64,000 nt of DNA, from contig NZ_CP103788.1 of the NCBI RefSeq assembly GCF_041729705.1, forward strand, positions 124,001 to 188,000. The letters are read 5' to 3'. The DNA comes from Candidatus Phytoplasma solani. Its GTDB lineage: Bacteria > Bacillota_I > Bacilli_A > Acholeplasmatales > Acholeplasmataceae. The notes below the pieces were generated by a model that was given only the letters and a program-made list of their open reading frames with translations, was not told the DNA's origin and searched no databases. Of the stretch, positions 1 through 8,320 are shown piece after piece. Numbering within the stretch: position 1 is the first letter of the stretch; the number at the start of each line of letters is the position of its first letter. The translations under genes and the position numbers were made by a program.

Positions 1-2
1 AT

Positions 3-644
3 TATCAAAGAACATTAGTGACTGATTATTTGTTGTTGGCCTTATTAATCAGTGCTATTTTAGCTGGTAGTAGTTGGGCTATAGGTTTTTATTTATATAA
101 TCCTTTTTTAAAGTTTGCTACGTTTATTTTGAGTTTTTTTTCGGGTGTTTTTTTGGTTTTTCTCTTTCACTATTTAGATTGTTAGGCGGAAAAATAGCAC
201 CATTCATATCTTTAATATCTACCATCACTTCACTGACTACTATTTTTATCATTATTGTGATATCTTGTTTGTATTATGCTAAAAAATTTTTAATTACACC
301 TCAAGTGCGTAATTTTACTGTGAAACTTTGTTTTTTTTACTTATTTGTTTGGTTTATTTATATTATTATTTAAATTATTTACTAAAGATATACACCTTAA
401 AGATTTGAAGTTATTATTAGGACTTACTGTTATTTTGCTATTTAACATTGCTCAATTAATAGTTGGTACCTTAATGTGGGTAATAACATTAAACAATGTT
501 GATTTATTTGTTGAACAAAAAATACCTAAAAAATATGAATGGATTTTAATCAGTGTTTTATTTTTAGCATTAATTCAAGTTTTTACCTCTATATTTAATA
601 TCATTTTAACCATTATAAGGATGTTAACATTAAATCAGAAATAA
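3..644 (+). pseudogene. Frameshifted multi-pass membrane protein, 5' end outside window
   Basis: Three overlapping reading-frame pieces are all strongly hydrophobic and read as one polytopic membrane protein when joined. The first is open from the window edge to a stop at 183-185. The second (about 104-373) is in another frame. The third (345-644) returns to the first frame and ends in LNQK. The switches fall in T-rich stretches near 130-180 and 345-373. Neither internal piece has a convincing Shine-Dalgarno, so separate genes are less likely than one gene with two compensating frameshifts. A terminator follows directly. The family was not recognised. Sequencing error cannot be excluded. Confidence 0.5.
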
Positions 645-657
645 AAAAATATTTAAG

Positions 658-703
658 AAAAAAGCTAAATTGTTGTTTCAAAAGAAACAGTTTAGCTTTT
701 TTT
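658..703 (+). terminator. Rho-independent terminator
   Basis: A long imperfect stem (AAAGCTAAATTGTTGTTTC pairing with GAAACAGTTTAGCTTT) is followed by a T-run. It lies just after the frameshifted membrane gene. The same stem style recurs at 2638 and 45261. Confidence 0.8.
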
Positions 704-960
704 ATATTACAAGCAAAAATATTTATTAACAAGACACATACATTAATGTGGTTGTTTTAAAAATTATCAACAACATAAATTTAACAATTATCATTCTTGA
801 CAAGTATGAAATTAGTTGTATAATATAGGTGTAGATTTAATTGTAGTAAAAAAAGTCGTGATTTAATGAAAAAAACTAATGAAAATGAAATATATATGAT
901 TAAGGCTATTAATTTATTAATTAATAATAAGTATTTAGTTCTAATATTTTCAATACCTAA
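690..960 (+). repeat. Direct repeat copy 1: terminator arm, promoter and leader
   Basis: This block recurs at 2654-2918 with only scattered substitutions and small indels. It runs from the right arm of the upstream terminator, through a sigma-70-type promoter, to a shared AATACCTAA end. Copy 1 leads into the intact secreted-protein gene at 1035, leaving a leader of about 200 nt. Copy 2 leads into the remnant of a related gene. The whole unit was probably duplicated together with the gene. Confidence 0.85.
797..824 (+). promoter_or_regulatory. Sigma-70-type promoter of the secreted-protein gene
   Basis: A perfect TTGACA (797-802) and a perfect TATAAT (819-824) are separated by 16 nt. Transcription would start near 831, giving an untranslated leader of about 200 nt before the ATG at 1035. 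Both boxes are preserved in the second repeat copy. Confidence 0.8.
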
Positions 961-1034
961 GAAAATCATCACTAAGCAAAAAAAATGAAAAATAAAATAA
1001 AAAAAGATTAAAGGGAGGTTTTACATTTATAATT

Positions 1035-2075
1035 ATGTTTCAAAAGAAATTTTCTTTTTCTAAAAAAATTATTTTATTATCGTTTCTTTTCTTTTTAGTT
1101 ATTTTTCAAAATATAATTTTTGCTGCTGACAGTTCTTTGTCGCGAGAAAATGAATTTTATGAAAGAACTATTAGAGGCACTCCAATTATGCATGTTGCTT
1201 TAGAACCAAATGCTAACGCTAATTCTGTTCTCAATTACATTAAGCAAAATATTAATCCTCAATTTGATGGTTCTGTAAGTAGTACTCCATCTTATAATAG
1301 TGATCGCAATGGTTCTATTCATTGGTATATTAAAGGTAGTGAAAATGGTTTATTAGCTGTTTATTTTGATGGTGGTTCTCGTGAGAAAAGAGATGGAAAT
1401 TATGATTTTATTGATTTAAGATGGCTAGGTAATGGCTCTCCTCATATGTATTGTTTTTGGAAAATAGAGGGCGTAAATGTTTTAGAACATAATAATGTTA
1501 TCATGGGTAAGCCTGCATTAATTAAAAAATTAGCATTAAAAGAGATTTTTAAAGAAATAGCTAAAGAAGTAACTAATAAAACAATAAAAACAATATCTTT
1601 TGGTAATTTTTTAATTGTTGGAGCTGCAGGATTGGCTAGAGAAAAATTAGTTGATGCAGTAGCTGATATTTTAGAACTAAATCCTAATGCTTTAGAGGTG
1701 GCAAGCAAAGTTATTAGTAATGTAGAAGATATGGTAATGGGAGCAGTAGATGTAGTTGATGACATTCCTGTAGTTAGAGACATGGCCAGAGGTGTACTTG
1801 AAGGTTTTAAAACTGTTGGCAAAGCCACTAGTTATCCCGTTAATGTTTTTAAAGAAGTGATTAAAAATGTTTCAAACACCAACAATTATAAAAAAATAGA
1901 AAATCCTCTTATATTAGATTTTGCAGAAGTAGAAAATATTATTATAGAAAATATTATTATAAGAGCACCATTGGCAGCGGCTGAAGGCGTTGCTACAGCG
2001 ACTGTAAATACAGCCAAAGATATTGAATATGGCGTTAAAGATACTTTTAAGAAGTTTTTTGGGTGGTTTAAATGA
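1035..2075 (+). CDS. Putative secreted protein, unknown family
   Basis: 346 aa. Residues 1-30 form a classic Sec signal peptide: a Lys-rich start, a Leu/Ile/Phe core and probable cleavage after IFA before ADSS. No further strong membrane segment is visible, so the mature protein of about 316 aa is probably exported. The N-terminal half has a region around IKGSENGLLAVYFDGG. The C-terminal half is made of Ala/Val/Asp-rich stretches likely to be amphipathic helices. The ATG follows a GGGAGG about 16 nt upstream, which is long. A related remnant lies at 2922-3002 and another at 31679-31816. In phytoplasmas, secreted proteins of this kind contact the host cytoplasm directly, so an effector or surface role is possible but unproven. 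Confidence 0.75.
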   Translation: MFQKKFSFSKKIILLSFLFFLVIFQNIIFAADSSLSRENEFYERTIRGTPIMHVALEPNANANSVLNYIKQNINPQFDGSVSSTPSYNSDRNGSIHWYIKGSENGLLAVYFDGGSREKRDGNYDFIDLRWLGNGSPHMYCFWKIEGVNVLEHNNVIMGKPALIKKLALKEIFKEIAKEVTNKTIKTISFGNFLIVGAAGLAREKLVDAVADILELNPNALEVASKVISNVEDMVMGAVDVVDDIPVVRDMARGVLEGFKTVGKATSYPVNVFKEVIKNVSNTNNYKKIENPLILDFAEVENIIIENIIIRAPLAAAEGVATATVNTAKDIEYGVKDTFKKFFGWFK

Positions 2076-2118
2076 AATATTTTTTCATCACAAATAAAGA
2101 AGAAAGGAGGAAATATTG

Positions 2119-2631
2119 ATGAAACGAAAACAACTCATTAAAGACATCATCGCTTTTTTGATTTTAGTTTTTGCTTTTGTTGCTCCTCTTGTTTTTATAA
2201 TAATTAATGATAACCCCTCTCATGAAAAAATAACGCTACATTTATATCTTTTTCCATCTTTCATATTGTTAGGAATTTACTGTTATATTACTTTTAAAAT
2301 TACTAAAGGCAAGTTTTTTATTTATAAAGATCCTAACAAACCAAAAGCATTGAATAATCTTGATTTTGGAGAATCTTTCCCTGGAAGTTGTTTACCTGTG
2401 CCTGGATTGTCTGCAATAACTAGTAAGAGTAATAAATTTATGAATTATTCTAAAGATTTACCATCACCTTTTTTCTTCAGTATATCTTCTTCTTTTTGGT
2501 GTTATTATGTTAAATTTTTTCAATTATTAGGTGTTTTTACTTTTTTAGAAAAAGATTTTAATAAAACTATTAATTCTCATAATTATTTTCCTATTAGTGT
2601 TAGTTATTATGAAAAACAAAAAAAAATCTAA
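2119..2631 (+). CDS. Hypothetical membrane protein
   Basis: 170 aa from the ATG at 2119, which has AGGAGG 8 nt upstream; an in-frame TTG lies at 2116. Two hydrophobic helices (about residues 8-29 and 42-60) are followed by a Ser/Phe-rich, mostly non-charged tail. No family was recognised. The gene lies 43 nt after the secreted-protein gene and before a terminator, so the two are probably cotranscribed from the promoter at 797. Confidence 0.65.
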   Translation: MKRKQLIKDIIAFLILVFAFVAPLVFIIINDNPSHEKITLHLYLFPSFILLGIYCYITFKITKGKFFIYKDPNKPKALNNLDFGESFPGSCLPVPGLSAITSKSNKFMNYSKDLPSPFFFSISSSFWCYYVKFFQLLGVFTFLEKDFNKTINSHNYFPISVSYYEKQKKI

Positions 2632-2637
2632 AAAATT

Positions 2638-2668
2638 AGCTAAACAGTAACTTGTTTAGCTTTTTTTA
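2638..2668 (+). terminator. Rho-independent terminator
   Basis: AGCTAAACA (2638-2646) pairs with TGTTTAGCT (2653-2661) and is followed by seven T. It closes the two-gene unit at 1035-2631. Confidence 0.85.
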
Positions 2669-2918
2669 TATCACAAGCAAAAATATTTATTAACAAGATA
2701 GATACATTAATGTGGTTGTTTTAAAAAATTATCAACAACATAAATTTAACACTTATCATTCTTGACAAGTATGAAATTAGTTGTATAATATGGGTGTAGA
2801 CTTAATTGTAGTATAAAAAAGTCGTGATTTAATTCAAAAAAATAATGAAAATGAAATATATATGATTAAGGCTATTAATTAATAGTAAGTATTTAGTTCT
2901 AATATTTTCAATACCTAA
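2654..2918 (+). repeat. Direct repeat copy 2: terminator arm, promoter and leader
   Basis: This is the second copy of the block at 690-960. The promoter is intact, but the leader has lost a few bases. It runs into a short remnant of the secreted-protein gene rather than a full gene, so the promoter probably drives a non-coding or decayed transcript. Confidence 0.85.
2762..2789 (+). promoter_or_regulatory. Promoter in repeat copy 2, no intact gene downstream
   Basis: TTGACA (2762-2767) and TATAAT (2784-2789) are 16 nt apart, identical to copy 1. The first intact downstream gene is the Nudix hydrolase at 3430, about 640 nt away. Confidence 0.7.
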
Positions 2919-2921
2919 ATT

Positions 2922-3002
2922 GCATATGACCTCACAGATATTATTTTTAAGAAGTTGTTTGGTCCGGTGGCGTTTTTATTCATTTTCAAAGTGAATTGGT
3001 AA
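2922..3002 (+). pseudogene. C-terminal remnant of a secreted-protein paralogue
   Basis: The frame GCA TAT GAC ... reads AYDLTDIIFKKLFGPV and ends at TAA. It resembles the C-terminus of the protein at 1035-2075 (EYGVKDTFKKFFGWFK). It follows repeat copy 2 directly, where the start of the gene would be expected, so the body of a duplicated gene appears to have been deleted. The match is short. Confidence 0.55.
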
Positions 3003-3429
3003 TTTTTATTTTCTTAAAAATTATTTTTTTGAGTTCTTTTTTGTAATTTGTTTTAATAATAATTAATTGTCAGTATTTGCGAAAAAAAACAAATTCAACA
3101 TTAGTAAAAAAGTTTTAATTTAATAAAATTTGCTAAAATAAAGTGGTAGTAGAAATAATTTTTTCTTTTTTGTTTCTGGTTTTTGTCCCAAAGAGAGCCA
3201 AAATCATCAATACTACTGATGTTTTTTGAGTTAACATTTGTTTGTTGTTAAAATATTTTAATCAATTGTTTATTAATTTTTTAGCAAATTTAGTTAAGAC
3301 TATGAGTTAAAATTTAAAATTATTAGATATATTTGAAAATTAATTTTTATGCTTTGTTTTGTGTAATTAAAAAAATTAATAAAATTCATCAAGAGTCTAA
3401 AAATCAATGGAAAAGAGATTTTTCAAAAA
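3003..3429. other. Non-coding gap
   Basis: Very AT-rich with stops in all frames. No terminator, tRNA or strong promoter was recognised. A TAAAAT box near 3135 could serve the Nudix gene, but no good -35 partner was seen. Confidence 0.5.
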
Positions 3430-3888
3430 ATGAGTTATATTGAAAAACTACGTCACAAAATAGGACGTGAACCTATATTTTCACCAGGAGCTTCTATTAT
3501 TGTTTACGAAAATAACAAATATTTACTGCAATTTAGAAATGATTTTAAAGTTTGGGGTCTGCACGGTGGAGCGATGAATTTAGGCGAAACTGGTGAACAA
3601 GTCGCTTTAAGAGAATTAAAGGAAGAAACTAATTTAAATATTTTAGAAATGTATTTTTTTAAGACTTATGTAGGCGAAAAGATCAAAATCACCTATCCTA
3701 ACGGCGATATTGTTTATCCTATTGTAATGGCTTTTGTAGTGACCAAAACCGAGGGTAAATTAAAAGCTCAAAAAGAAGAAGTCAAAAGATTAAAGTGGTT
3801 TGACGAAAAAGATTTGCCGATAGATAAGATGATGGCAATTGATAAAACTTTTTTAACCGAATTTATCGCACATAAAAATCAACAATAA
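3430..3888 (+). CDS. Nudix hydrolase
   Basis: 152 aa. A Nudix box begins at about residue 46: G, five residues, E, seven residues, then RELKEETNL, with Asn where the signature usually has Gly. The Glu residues that bind the divalent metal are all present. Family members cleave nucleoside diphosphates linked to a variable group, such as oxidised dNTPs, capped RNA or ADP-ribose; the substrate cannot be told here. The length is normal for a stand-alone Nudix protein. The Shine-Dalgarno is weak. It stands alone between decayed regions. Confidence 0.85.
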   Translation: MSYIEKLRHKIGREPIFSPGASIIVYENNKYLLQFRNDFKVWGLHGGAMNLGETGEQVALRELKEETNLNILEMYFFKTYVGEKIKITYPNGDIVYPIVMAFVVTKTEGKLKAQKEEVKRLKWFDEKDLPIDKMMAIDKTFLTEFIAHKNQQ

Positions 3889-3972
3889 ACAAGTTAATTT
3901 TTTAAGTTGTTTGCGTCATAAATTGAACTATTGGGTCAAAAATTAACAAAGGTACGGCTTAAAATAATTATC

Positions 3973-4638
3973 ATGTGTTTTTCCAAAATCAAAGAATTTC
4001 ATCTAAAAAATATGCTTATTATTTGGAAATTATTTTGGCTTGTGATCATTTTTATGTTTTGTTTATTTTTGGTCGTTGTTTATTATAAAGTGTATTTCTC
4101 AAAAGAATTTTTGGTAGTTACACAACCTTTACCTTTAACCATAAAAGAAGATACTTTTAAAGCTGATAAATTGATTGTCAAAGATAAAAGCTGTCAAACA
4201 ACCATTAAACCATCAATCAATATTAGTAAAAAAACTTTCAAAAATCAAAGCCAATCTAAACATATTAAAACTTGCTGCCATGAAAAAAGGTTTTTTTATC
4301 CCGACAACAAAACTATTAATTATATTGAAAAATATGATTTATTAACTCAAAATTGCACGCAAATTAATTATTATAATCATAATGGTACTTTATTTTGTGT
4401 TATGAAATTTGATCCTATAACTAAATACATTACCAAAATCACTTATCATCAATCAGATGGGGTAACAATTAGCAATATAGCCAAATATAATCCTCAAAAT
4501 GGCAAAAAAATACAACAAATTCAATATGACGCAAATGGCATGACAATAGATTATATCGATCAATACAACGATAACGAAGAAAAGATACAAACTATTAAAT
4601 ATATAATCATTGAATGTAAAAATAATTTATTAAATTAA
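3973..4638 (+). CDS. DUF2963-type phytoplasma protein with N-terminal membrane anchor
   Basis: 221 aa from the ATG at 3973; an in-frame TTG at 3931 would add 14 residues, and neither start has a clear ribosome-binding site. A hydrophobic helix lies near the N-terminus, followed by a Lys/Ser-rich linker. The C-terminal half carries repeats of the form KYNPQNGKKIQQIQYDANG, which match the DUF2963 repeat known almost only from phytoplasmas, often near PMU genes. The function is unknown. The repeats probably face outward from a single N-terminal anchor. Confidence 0.7.
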   Translation: MCFSKIKEFHLKNMLIIWKLFWLVIIFMFCLFLVVVYYKVYFSKEFLVVTQPLPLTIKEDTFKADKLIVKDKSCQTTIKPSINISKKTFKNQSQSKHIKTCCHEKRFFYPDNKTINYIEKYDLLTQNCTQINYYNHNGTLFCVMKFDPITKYITKITYHQSDGVTISNIAKYNPQNGKKIQQIQYDANGMTIDYIDQYNDNEEKIQTIKYIIIECKNNLLN

Positions 4639-4829
4639 AAAAACTAGTTTTTAGGTTTCTTAGTTGAGGATAAGTATGAAAAAAAGACCAATTTTTAGGT
4701 TGGGCTTTGGAATTGTTTAATTGTTAATGGAGTTGAAAGTAAGTTAGTTTGGTTTCTAGTTTTTTGATCGTATTCAGCAATAAAGAAGTTATTTTTTTAT
4801 TTAGTTTGGTTTGATTTTTAGTTGTTAGA

Positions 4830-4991
4830 TTGAATTTAACAGTTTTACTCTAATATAATTATCAAAATTGCGATAAAATTTTAGTAGTAATTTATGAGTC
4901 AGAGGGATAAAATGAGAAATATTTGAAGCATTTGAGGGAGGAAAAATTAATGAATTACTTCTTTAAGTTCTTAATCTTTAAAATCCATTAA
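4830..4991 (+). pseudogene. Promoter, ribosome-binding site and 13-codon start of a lost gene
   Basis: TTGAAT (4830-4835) and TATAAT (4854-4859) are 18 nt apart. A strong GAGGGAGGA (4934-4942) precedes an ATG at 4950. The frame reads MNYFFKFLIFKIH and stops at 4991. The expression signals are better than those of many intact neighbours, and the peptide looks like the start of a signal peptide. This is best explained as the 5' end of a gene whose body was lost. A true 13-residue peptide is possible. Confidence 0.4.
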
Positions 4992-5924
4992 GTAAAATAG
5001 ATTATGACTTTAAAGGAATAAAACAAGACTAAAGCAATTTGGTTTTCGACAAATTATTTTTTTATTCTATCTTGCCTGCTATATATAGAAATTATATTTT
5101 TTTCGAAATAATTGTTGCTCTTAAATGGTTTTATTTTAGTAAAGTTTATCAATTTTATACTTTAAAATGATTTTCTTGAATATTAATCAAAAAGATGATA
5201 TTTTTCTAAAATCAAATTTTTAACTTTGTTTTTGATTTGTGCTTTTGTTAATGTTTTTAAAATAGTAATATTTGTATTTATAATAGTTTTTGTTTTACTG
5301 GTAGGCAAAAAAAAGCGCAACTAAAATAGTTTCTTTCTGAATTTTTGCTGTCTAATTTCTATCTTGTTAATTTAATAACTACTTTTAGGATGACCCCAAG
5401 TTGCTCTAAATATTTACCTTGTCTTTTAGCCAAACTGACTGTTTATGTTTTTTTATGATGTCTTTGATATATAGGTGTTTGTTGGGAGTGTTTGAGTTTT
5501 TCTTGTTTTTTTGATGCTCGCCAAGATTTTAGGTTTCTGCTAATAATTGATAAACTAACTAAGACAAAACTACAATTTTGTTAGACGCTTTTCTTTCGGG
5601 TTTTTTGGTAGTTTTACCCGATAAGCTACGACGTTATTACATCTGCTTTTTTGTCCTTTTAGGTGTTGCAAGTTATTTATGGGACATTTAGTTGCGTTTT
5701 TTAATTAACTACTTTGCTTTAATAGCTTTTATGAGTTGCTGTAATTTGTTATTCTTTCGAATAACTAACTGACTATATCCATACAAACAGAGTTTATTGG
5801 CGCTCGATATTAGTTAGATAACGTGATATTTAGGCCTTTTTGGGGGTCTTAAAATAACTATTTTTGTGAATAAAAAAAATCATTCTAAATTTCAATTAAT
5901 GTATACAAAAAGGGGGTTTTTTAG
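4992..5924. other. Long gap without an intact gene
   Basis: About 930 nt with stops in all six frames. The base composition is less extreme than in nearby spacers (for example around 5390-5850), which suggests degraded coding sequence. Short minus-strand readings near 5700-5850 have coding-like composition, but I could not assign them to a family. No RNA gene was recognised. Confidence 0.4.
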
Positions 5925-7139
5925 TTGAGAATAGGCATTTTTACAGACGCTTATCGTCCTTTAATCAGTGGAGTGGTGGTGTCAGTTGATTCTTTAAGAA
6001 CTGTTTTACAAAATTTAGGACACGAAGTGTATATCATCACTACCAATTCTCCCCACATCAAAGAAGAAAAAGATCCTTATGTTATTAGATTTAAAGGAGT
6101 TCCTTTGCCCTTTAAAGTTTTTAAAAATTATCGTTGGATTTTAAAATATAAAAGTCATTTACCCAAAATTAAAGCCCTCAATTTAGATATCATCCATATC
6201 CATACCGAGTTTGGTTTAGGTTTATTAGGTATTTATGCTAAACAGCAATTAAATTTACCTTTAGTTTATACTATGCATACCATGTATGTTTCTTTTTTTC
6301 AAACCAATAACTCTTTGTTTATTAAAACTTTTCGTCCTTTAATGATCAGATATGCTGATAGAATTGTAAAAAGATGTCTCATTAATGCTGATTTTGTTAT
6401 TTTTCCAACCCAAAAAGCGCTAGATTTTGTAGACAAACGCTATCAAATTGAAATTAAAGCCAACAAGCTTCATTATGAAATTGTTCCTACTGGGCTTAAT
6501 TTAGATCATTTTTACCCCCAAAAACATTCTTTTCAAGATGTTGATAACCTTAAAAACGAATTAAACCTCAAAGATTATTTTGTCTGTCTTTATGTTGGTA
6601 GGGTTTCTGCAGAAAAAGAAATTAATTATTTAATCAAAGCTTTCGCTCTTTTTAATCAACATCATCAACAAAGTAAATTTTTGATTATTGGCGATGGACC
6701 AGACCAACAAAATTTAAAAAAACAAGTTGCTAAATTAAAATTAACTGATAAAGTAATTTTTTTAGGTTTTATTCATTATGATAGGTTAGGTTTATATTAC
6801 CAATTAGGTGATGTTTTTCTTAACGCTTCTTTGTTTGAAACCCAAGGACTCACTTATATCGAGGCTTTATCGGCTGGATTACCTGTTTTAGTTCGTTATG
6901 ATGTTTGTTTGACAGGAGTGATTCAAGACGGTCAAAATGGACTTTTTTATCACAATCAACAAGAATTAATTACCAAACTAATTCATTTATACAACCATCC
7001 GAATTATTGCCAAACACTATCCCGTGCAGCCTTAAAGTCAGTTGCTCATTTCAATCAAGCTATTTTTGGTAAAACTATTTTAAAGATTTTTACACATTTA
7101 ATAAATAAAAACAATTTTAAATTAAAAAATTTGTTATAA
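5925..7139 (+). CDS. Glycosyltransferase family 4, probable diacylglycerol glucosyltransferase
   Basis: 404 aa, starting at a TTG with AGGGGG about 10 nt upstream. The N-terminus MRIGIFTDAYRPLISGVV and the C-terminal block FETQGLTYIEALSAGLPV (EX7E-type nucleotide-sugar site) are typical of GT4 enzymes with a GT-B fold. The closest remembered relatives are the Acholeplasma and Gram-positive enzymes that add glucose from UDP-glucose to diacylglycerol, making membrane glucolipids on the inner membrane face. The C-terminus is Lys-rich, consistent with binding anionic lipid. It stands alone before the rpsF operon. The exact sugar and acceptor are inferred. Confidence 0.85.
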   Translation: MRIGIFTDAYRPLISGVVVSVDSLRTVLQNLGHEVYIITTNSPHIKEEKDPYVIRFKGVPLPFKVFKNYRWILKYKSHLPKIKALNLDIIHIHTEFGLGLLGIYAKQQLNLPLVYTMHTMYVSFFQTNNSLFIKTFRPLMIRYADRIVKRCLINADFVIFPTQKALDFVDKRYQIEIKANKLHYEIVPTGLNLDHFYPQKHSFQDVDNLKNELNLKDYFVCLYVGRVSAEKEINYLIKAFALFNQHHQQSKFLIIGDGPDQQNLKKQVAKLKLTDKVIFLGFIHYDRLGLYYQLGDVFLNASLFETQGLTYIEALSAGLPVLVRYDVCLTGVIQDGQNGLFYHNQQELITKLIHLYNHPNYCQTLSRAALKSVAHFNQAIFGKTILKIFTHLINKNNFKLKNLL

Positions 7140-7184
7140 TATTAATGTCTTATAAAAAGTTAAAATTATAAATAAATGCTTATT

Positions 7185-7218
7185 CCTTGTCTTTGTTATA
7201 AATCAAAGACCGCGTAGG
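7185..7218 (+). promoter_or_regulatory. Candidate S6:S18-binding leader of the rpsF operon
   Basis: A hairpin GTCTTTG (7189-7195) / CAAAGAC (7204-7210) sits on an outer CCT/AGG helix, with an asymmetric 3' bulge starting CCG. It lies just upstream of the rpsF ribosome-binding site. In many bacteria an S6:S18 complex binds a leader with a bulged CCG that mimics its 16S rRNA site and represses the operon. The position and CCG fit; the assignment is by eye only. Confidence 0.45.
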
Positions 7219-7234
7219 CCACGAGGAGAAAAAT

Positions 7235-7516
7235 ATGAAAAAATACGAAATTATGTATATTTTAAGACCTAATTTAGACAGTAACGATGTCAAAAAAATT
7301 AGTGATCATTTAGAAAATGTTTTTACACAAAATCCGAGTCAAATTTTAGAAAAAAAAGATATTGGCTTAAAAGATTTGGCTTATCCAATTAATAATCACA
7401 ATAAAGGTTATTATCGTTGGTTTAGAACACAAACCAACAATGAATCAGTGTTAGAATTTAATCGTATCATTAAAATTACTGAAGAAATTATTCGTTTTAT
7501 CATAATTAAAGAGTAA
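7235..7516 (+). CDS. rpsF: 30S ribosomal protein S6
   Basis: 93 aa, normal length. It begins MKKYEIMYILRPNLD, the hallmark first strand of S6, and contains DIGLKDLAYPINNHNKGYY, matching the conserved middle of the family. S6 binds the central domain of 16S rRNA as a heterodimer with S18, which is encoded two genes downstream. The ribosome-binding site is GAGGAG. The order rpsF-ssb-rpsR is standard in Firmicutes and mollicutes. Confidence 0.97.
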   Translation: MKKYEIMYILRPNLDSNDVKKISDHLENVFTQNPSQILEKKDIGLKDLAYPINNHNKGYYRWFRTQTNNESVLEFNRIIKITEEIIRFIIIKE

Positions 7517-7554
7517 ATATCAAATAATAACATTAAAGGAGATACATCATTAAT

Positions 7555-7953
7555 ATGATTAATAAAGTTATTTTGGTTGGAAGAATCACCAAAGATCCCG
7601 AATTAAAATCTTATCACGGCGACAATAATTACGTTAAATTTACTTTGGCTGTCAATAGGTCTTTTAGTAGTCAAGATGAAAACAAAAAAACTGATTTCAT
7701 TAATTGCGTTGTTTGGCGTAAACAAGCAGAAAATTTAAGCCGATATATTTCTAAAGGTAGTTTGTTAGGGGTTGAAGGCAGTGTGCGTGTTGAAAAATGG
7801 GAAAAAGATGGCAAAACTAACTGGTCAACAGAAATTAGTTGCACTAACATTCACTTTTTAGAATCAAAAAAAAGCACTAGTTCAGAATATGACGAAACGT
7901 CATCACATAATCAATTTCACCAAGAAGAAACACTAGATAATAGTCCTTTTTAA
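7555..7953 (+). CDS. ssb: Single-stranded DNA-binding protein
   Basis: 132 aa. The N-terminal OB fold starts MINKVILVGRITKDPELK and includes FINCVVWRKQAENL. A short polar linker rich in Ser, Glu and His leads to the acidic tip ending DNSPF, the docking site for replication and repair proteins. It protects single-stranded DNA at forks. It lies between rpsF and rpsR in one operon with an AAAGGAG site upstream of the start. Confidence 0.96.
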   Translation: MINKVILVGRITKDPELKSYHGDNNYVKFTLAVNRSFSSQDENKKTDFINCVVWRKQAENLSRYISKGSLLGVEGSVRVEKWEKDGKTNWSTEISCTNIHFLESKKSTSSEYDETSSHNQFHQEETLDNSPF

Positions 7954-7971
7954 AATCAGGAGGAGAAAAAA

Positions 7972-8208
7972 ATGAAAAATATTAAAAGAAATACTTTCAA
8001 AAAACATCGCAAAGTTTGTTATTTTACAGAAAATAAATTTACTAAAATTGATTTTAAAGACATCGAACTTTTGCAAAGATTTATTACTGATCGTGGAAAA
8101 ATTATTTCCCGCCGAATCACTAATACTTCAGCTAAATGGCAACGTCCTTTAGCAATTGCTATCAAAAGAGCTCGTCATATGGCTTTAATTCCTTTTATCC
8201 AACAATAA
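7972..8208 (+). CDS. rpsR: 30S ribosomal protein S18
   Basis: 78 aa. The conserved core is visible: a region around [17 protein letters not shown] (here [10 protein letters not shown]), [20 protein letters not shown] and a C-terminal basic helix. It partners S6 on the small subunit platform. AGGAGG lies close upstream of the start. It is the last gene of the rpsF operon, ending at a terminator. Confidence 0.96.
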   Translation: MKNIKRNTFKKHRKVCYFTENKFTKIDFKDIELLQRFITDRGKIISRRITNTSAKWQRPLAIAIKRARHMALIPFIQQ

Positions 8209-8232
8209 AACAGGTGCGATCCTGTTTTTTTT
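8208..8232 (+). terminator. Rho-independent terminator of rpsF-ssb-rpsR
   Basis: AAACAGG (8208-8214), a six-base loop and CCTGTT are followed by eight T. It begins at the last base of the rpsR stop codon and separates the operon from gdpP-rplI. Confidence 0.85.
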
Positions 8233-8320
8233 ATTAATATTGGTTGGGTATTTTAAAACCTTTTTTCAAAAATAATTGAATCTTGCAAAGATCAATTAAA
8301 TAATATCAACGAAGGAAAGA

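Noticed and set aside
781-972. 63-codon minus-strand frame over the promoter repeat
   Set aside because: It covers the promoter and leader, has no ribosome-binding site and is not kept open in the second copy.
866-988. A 40-codon frame in the leader of the secreted-protein gene
   Set aside because: No ribosome-binding site, and the ATG is lost in the second repeat copy while the flanking bases are kept.
1442-1828. 128-codon minus-strand frame inside the secreted-protein gene
   Set aside because: Antisense shadow of a gene with a clear signal peptide; composition is that of a complement strand.
5700-5850. Possible minus-strand transposase fragment
   Set aside because: A short reading has coding-like composition, but no DDE, HTH or other family motif could be recognised, so no mobile-element call is made.
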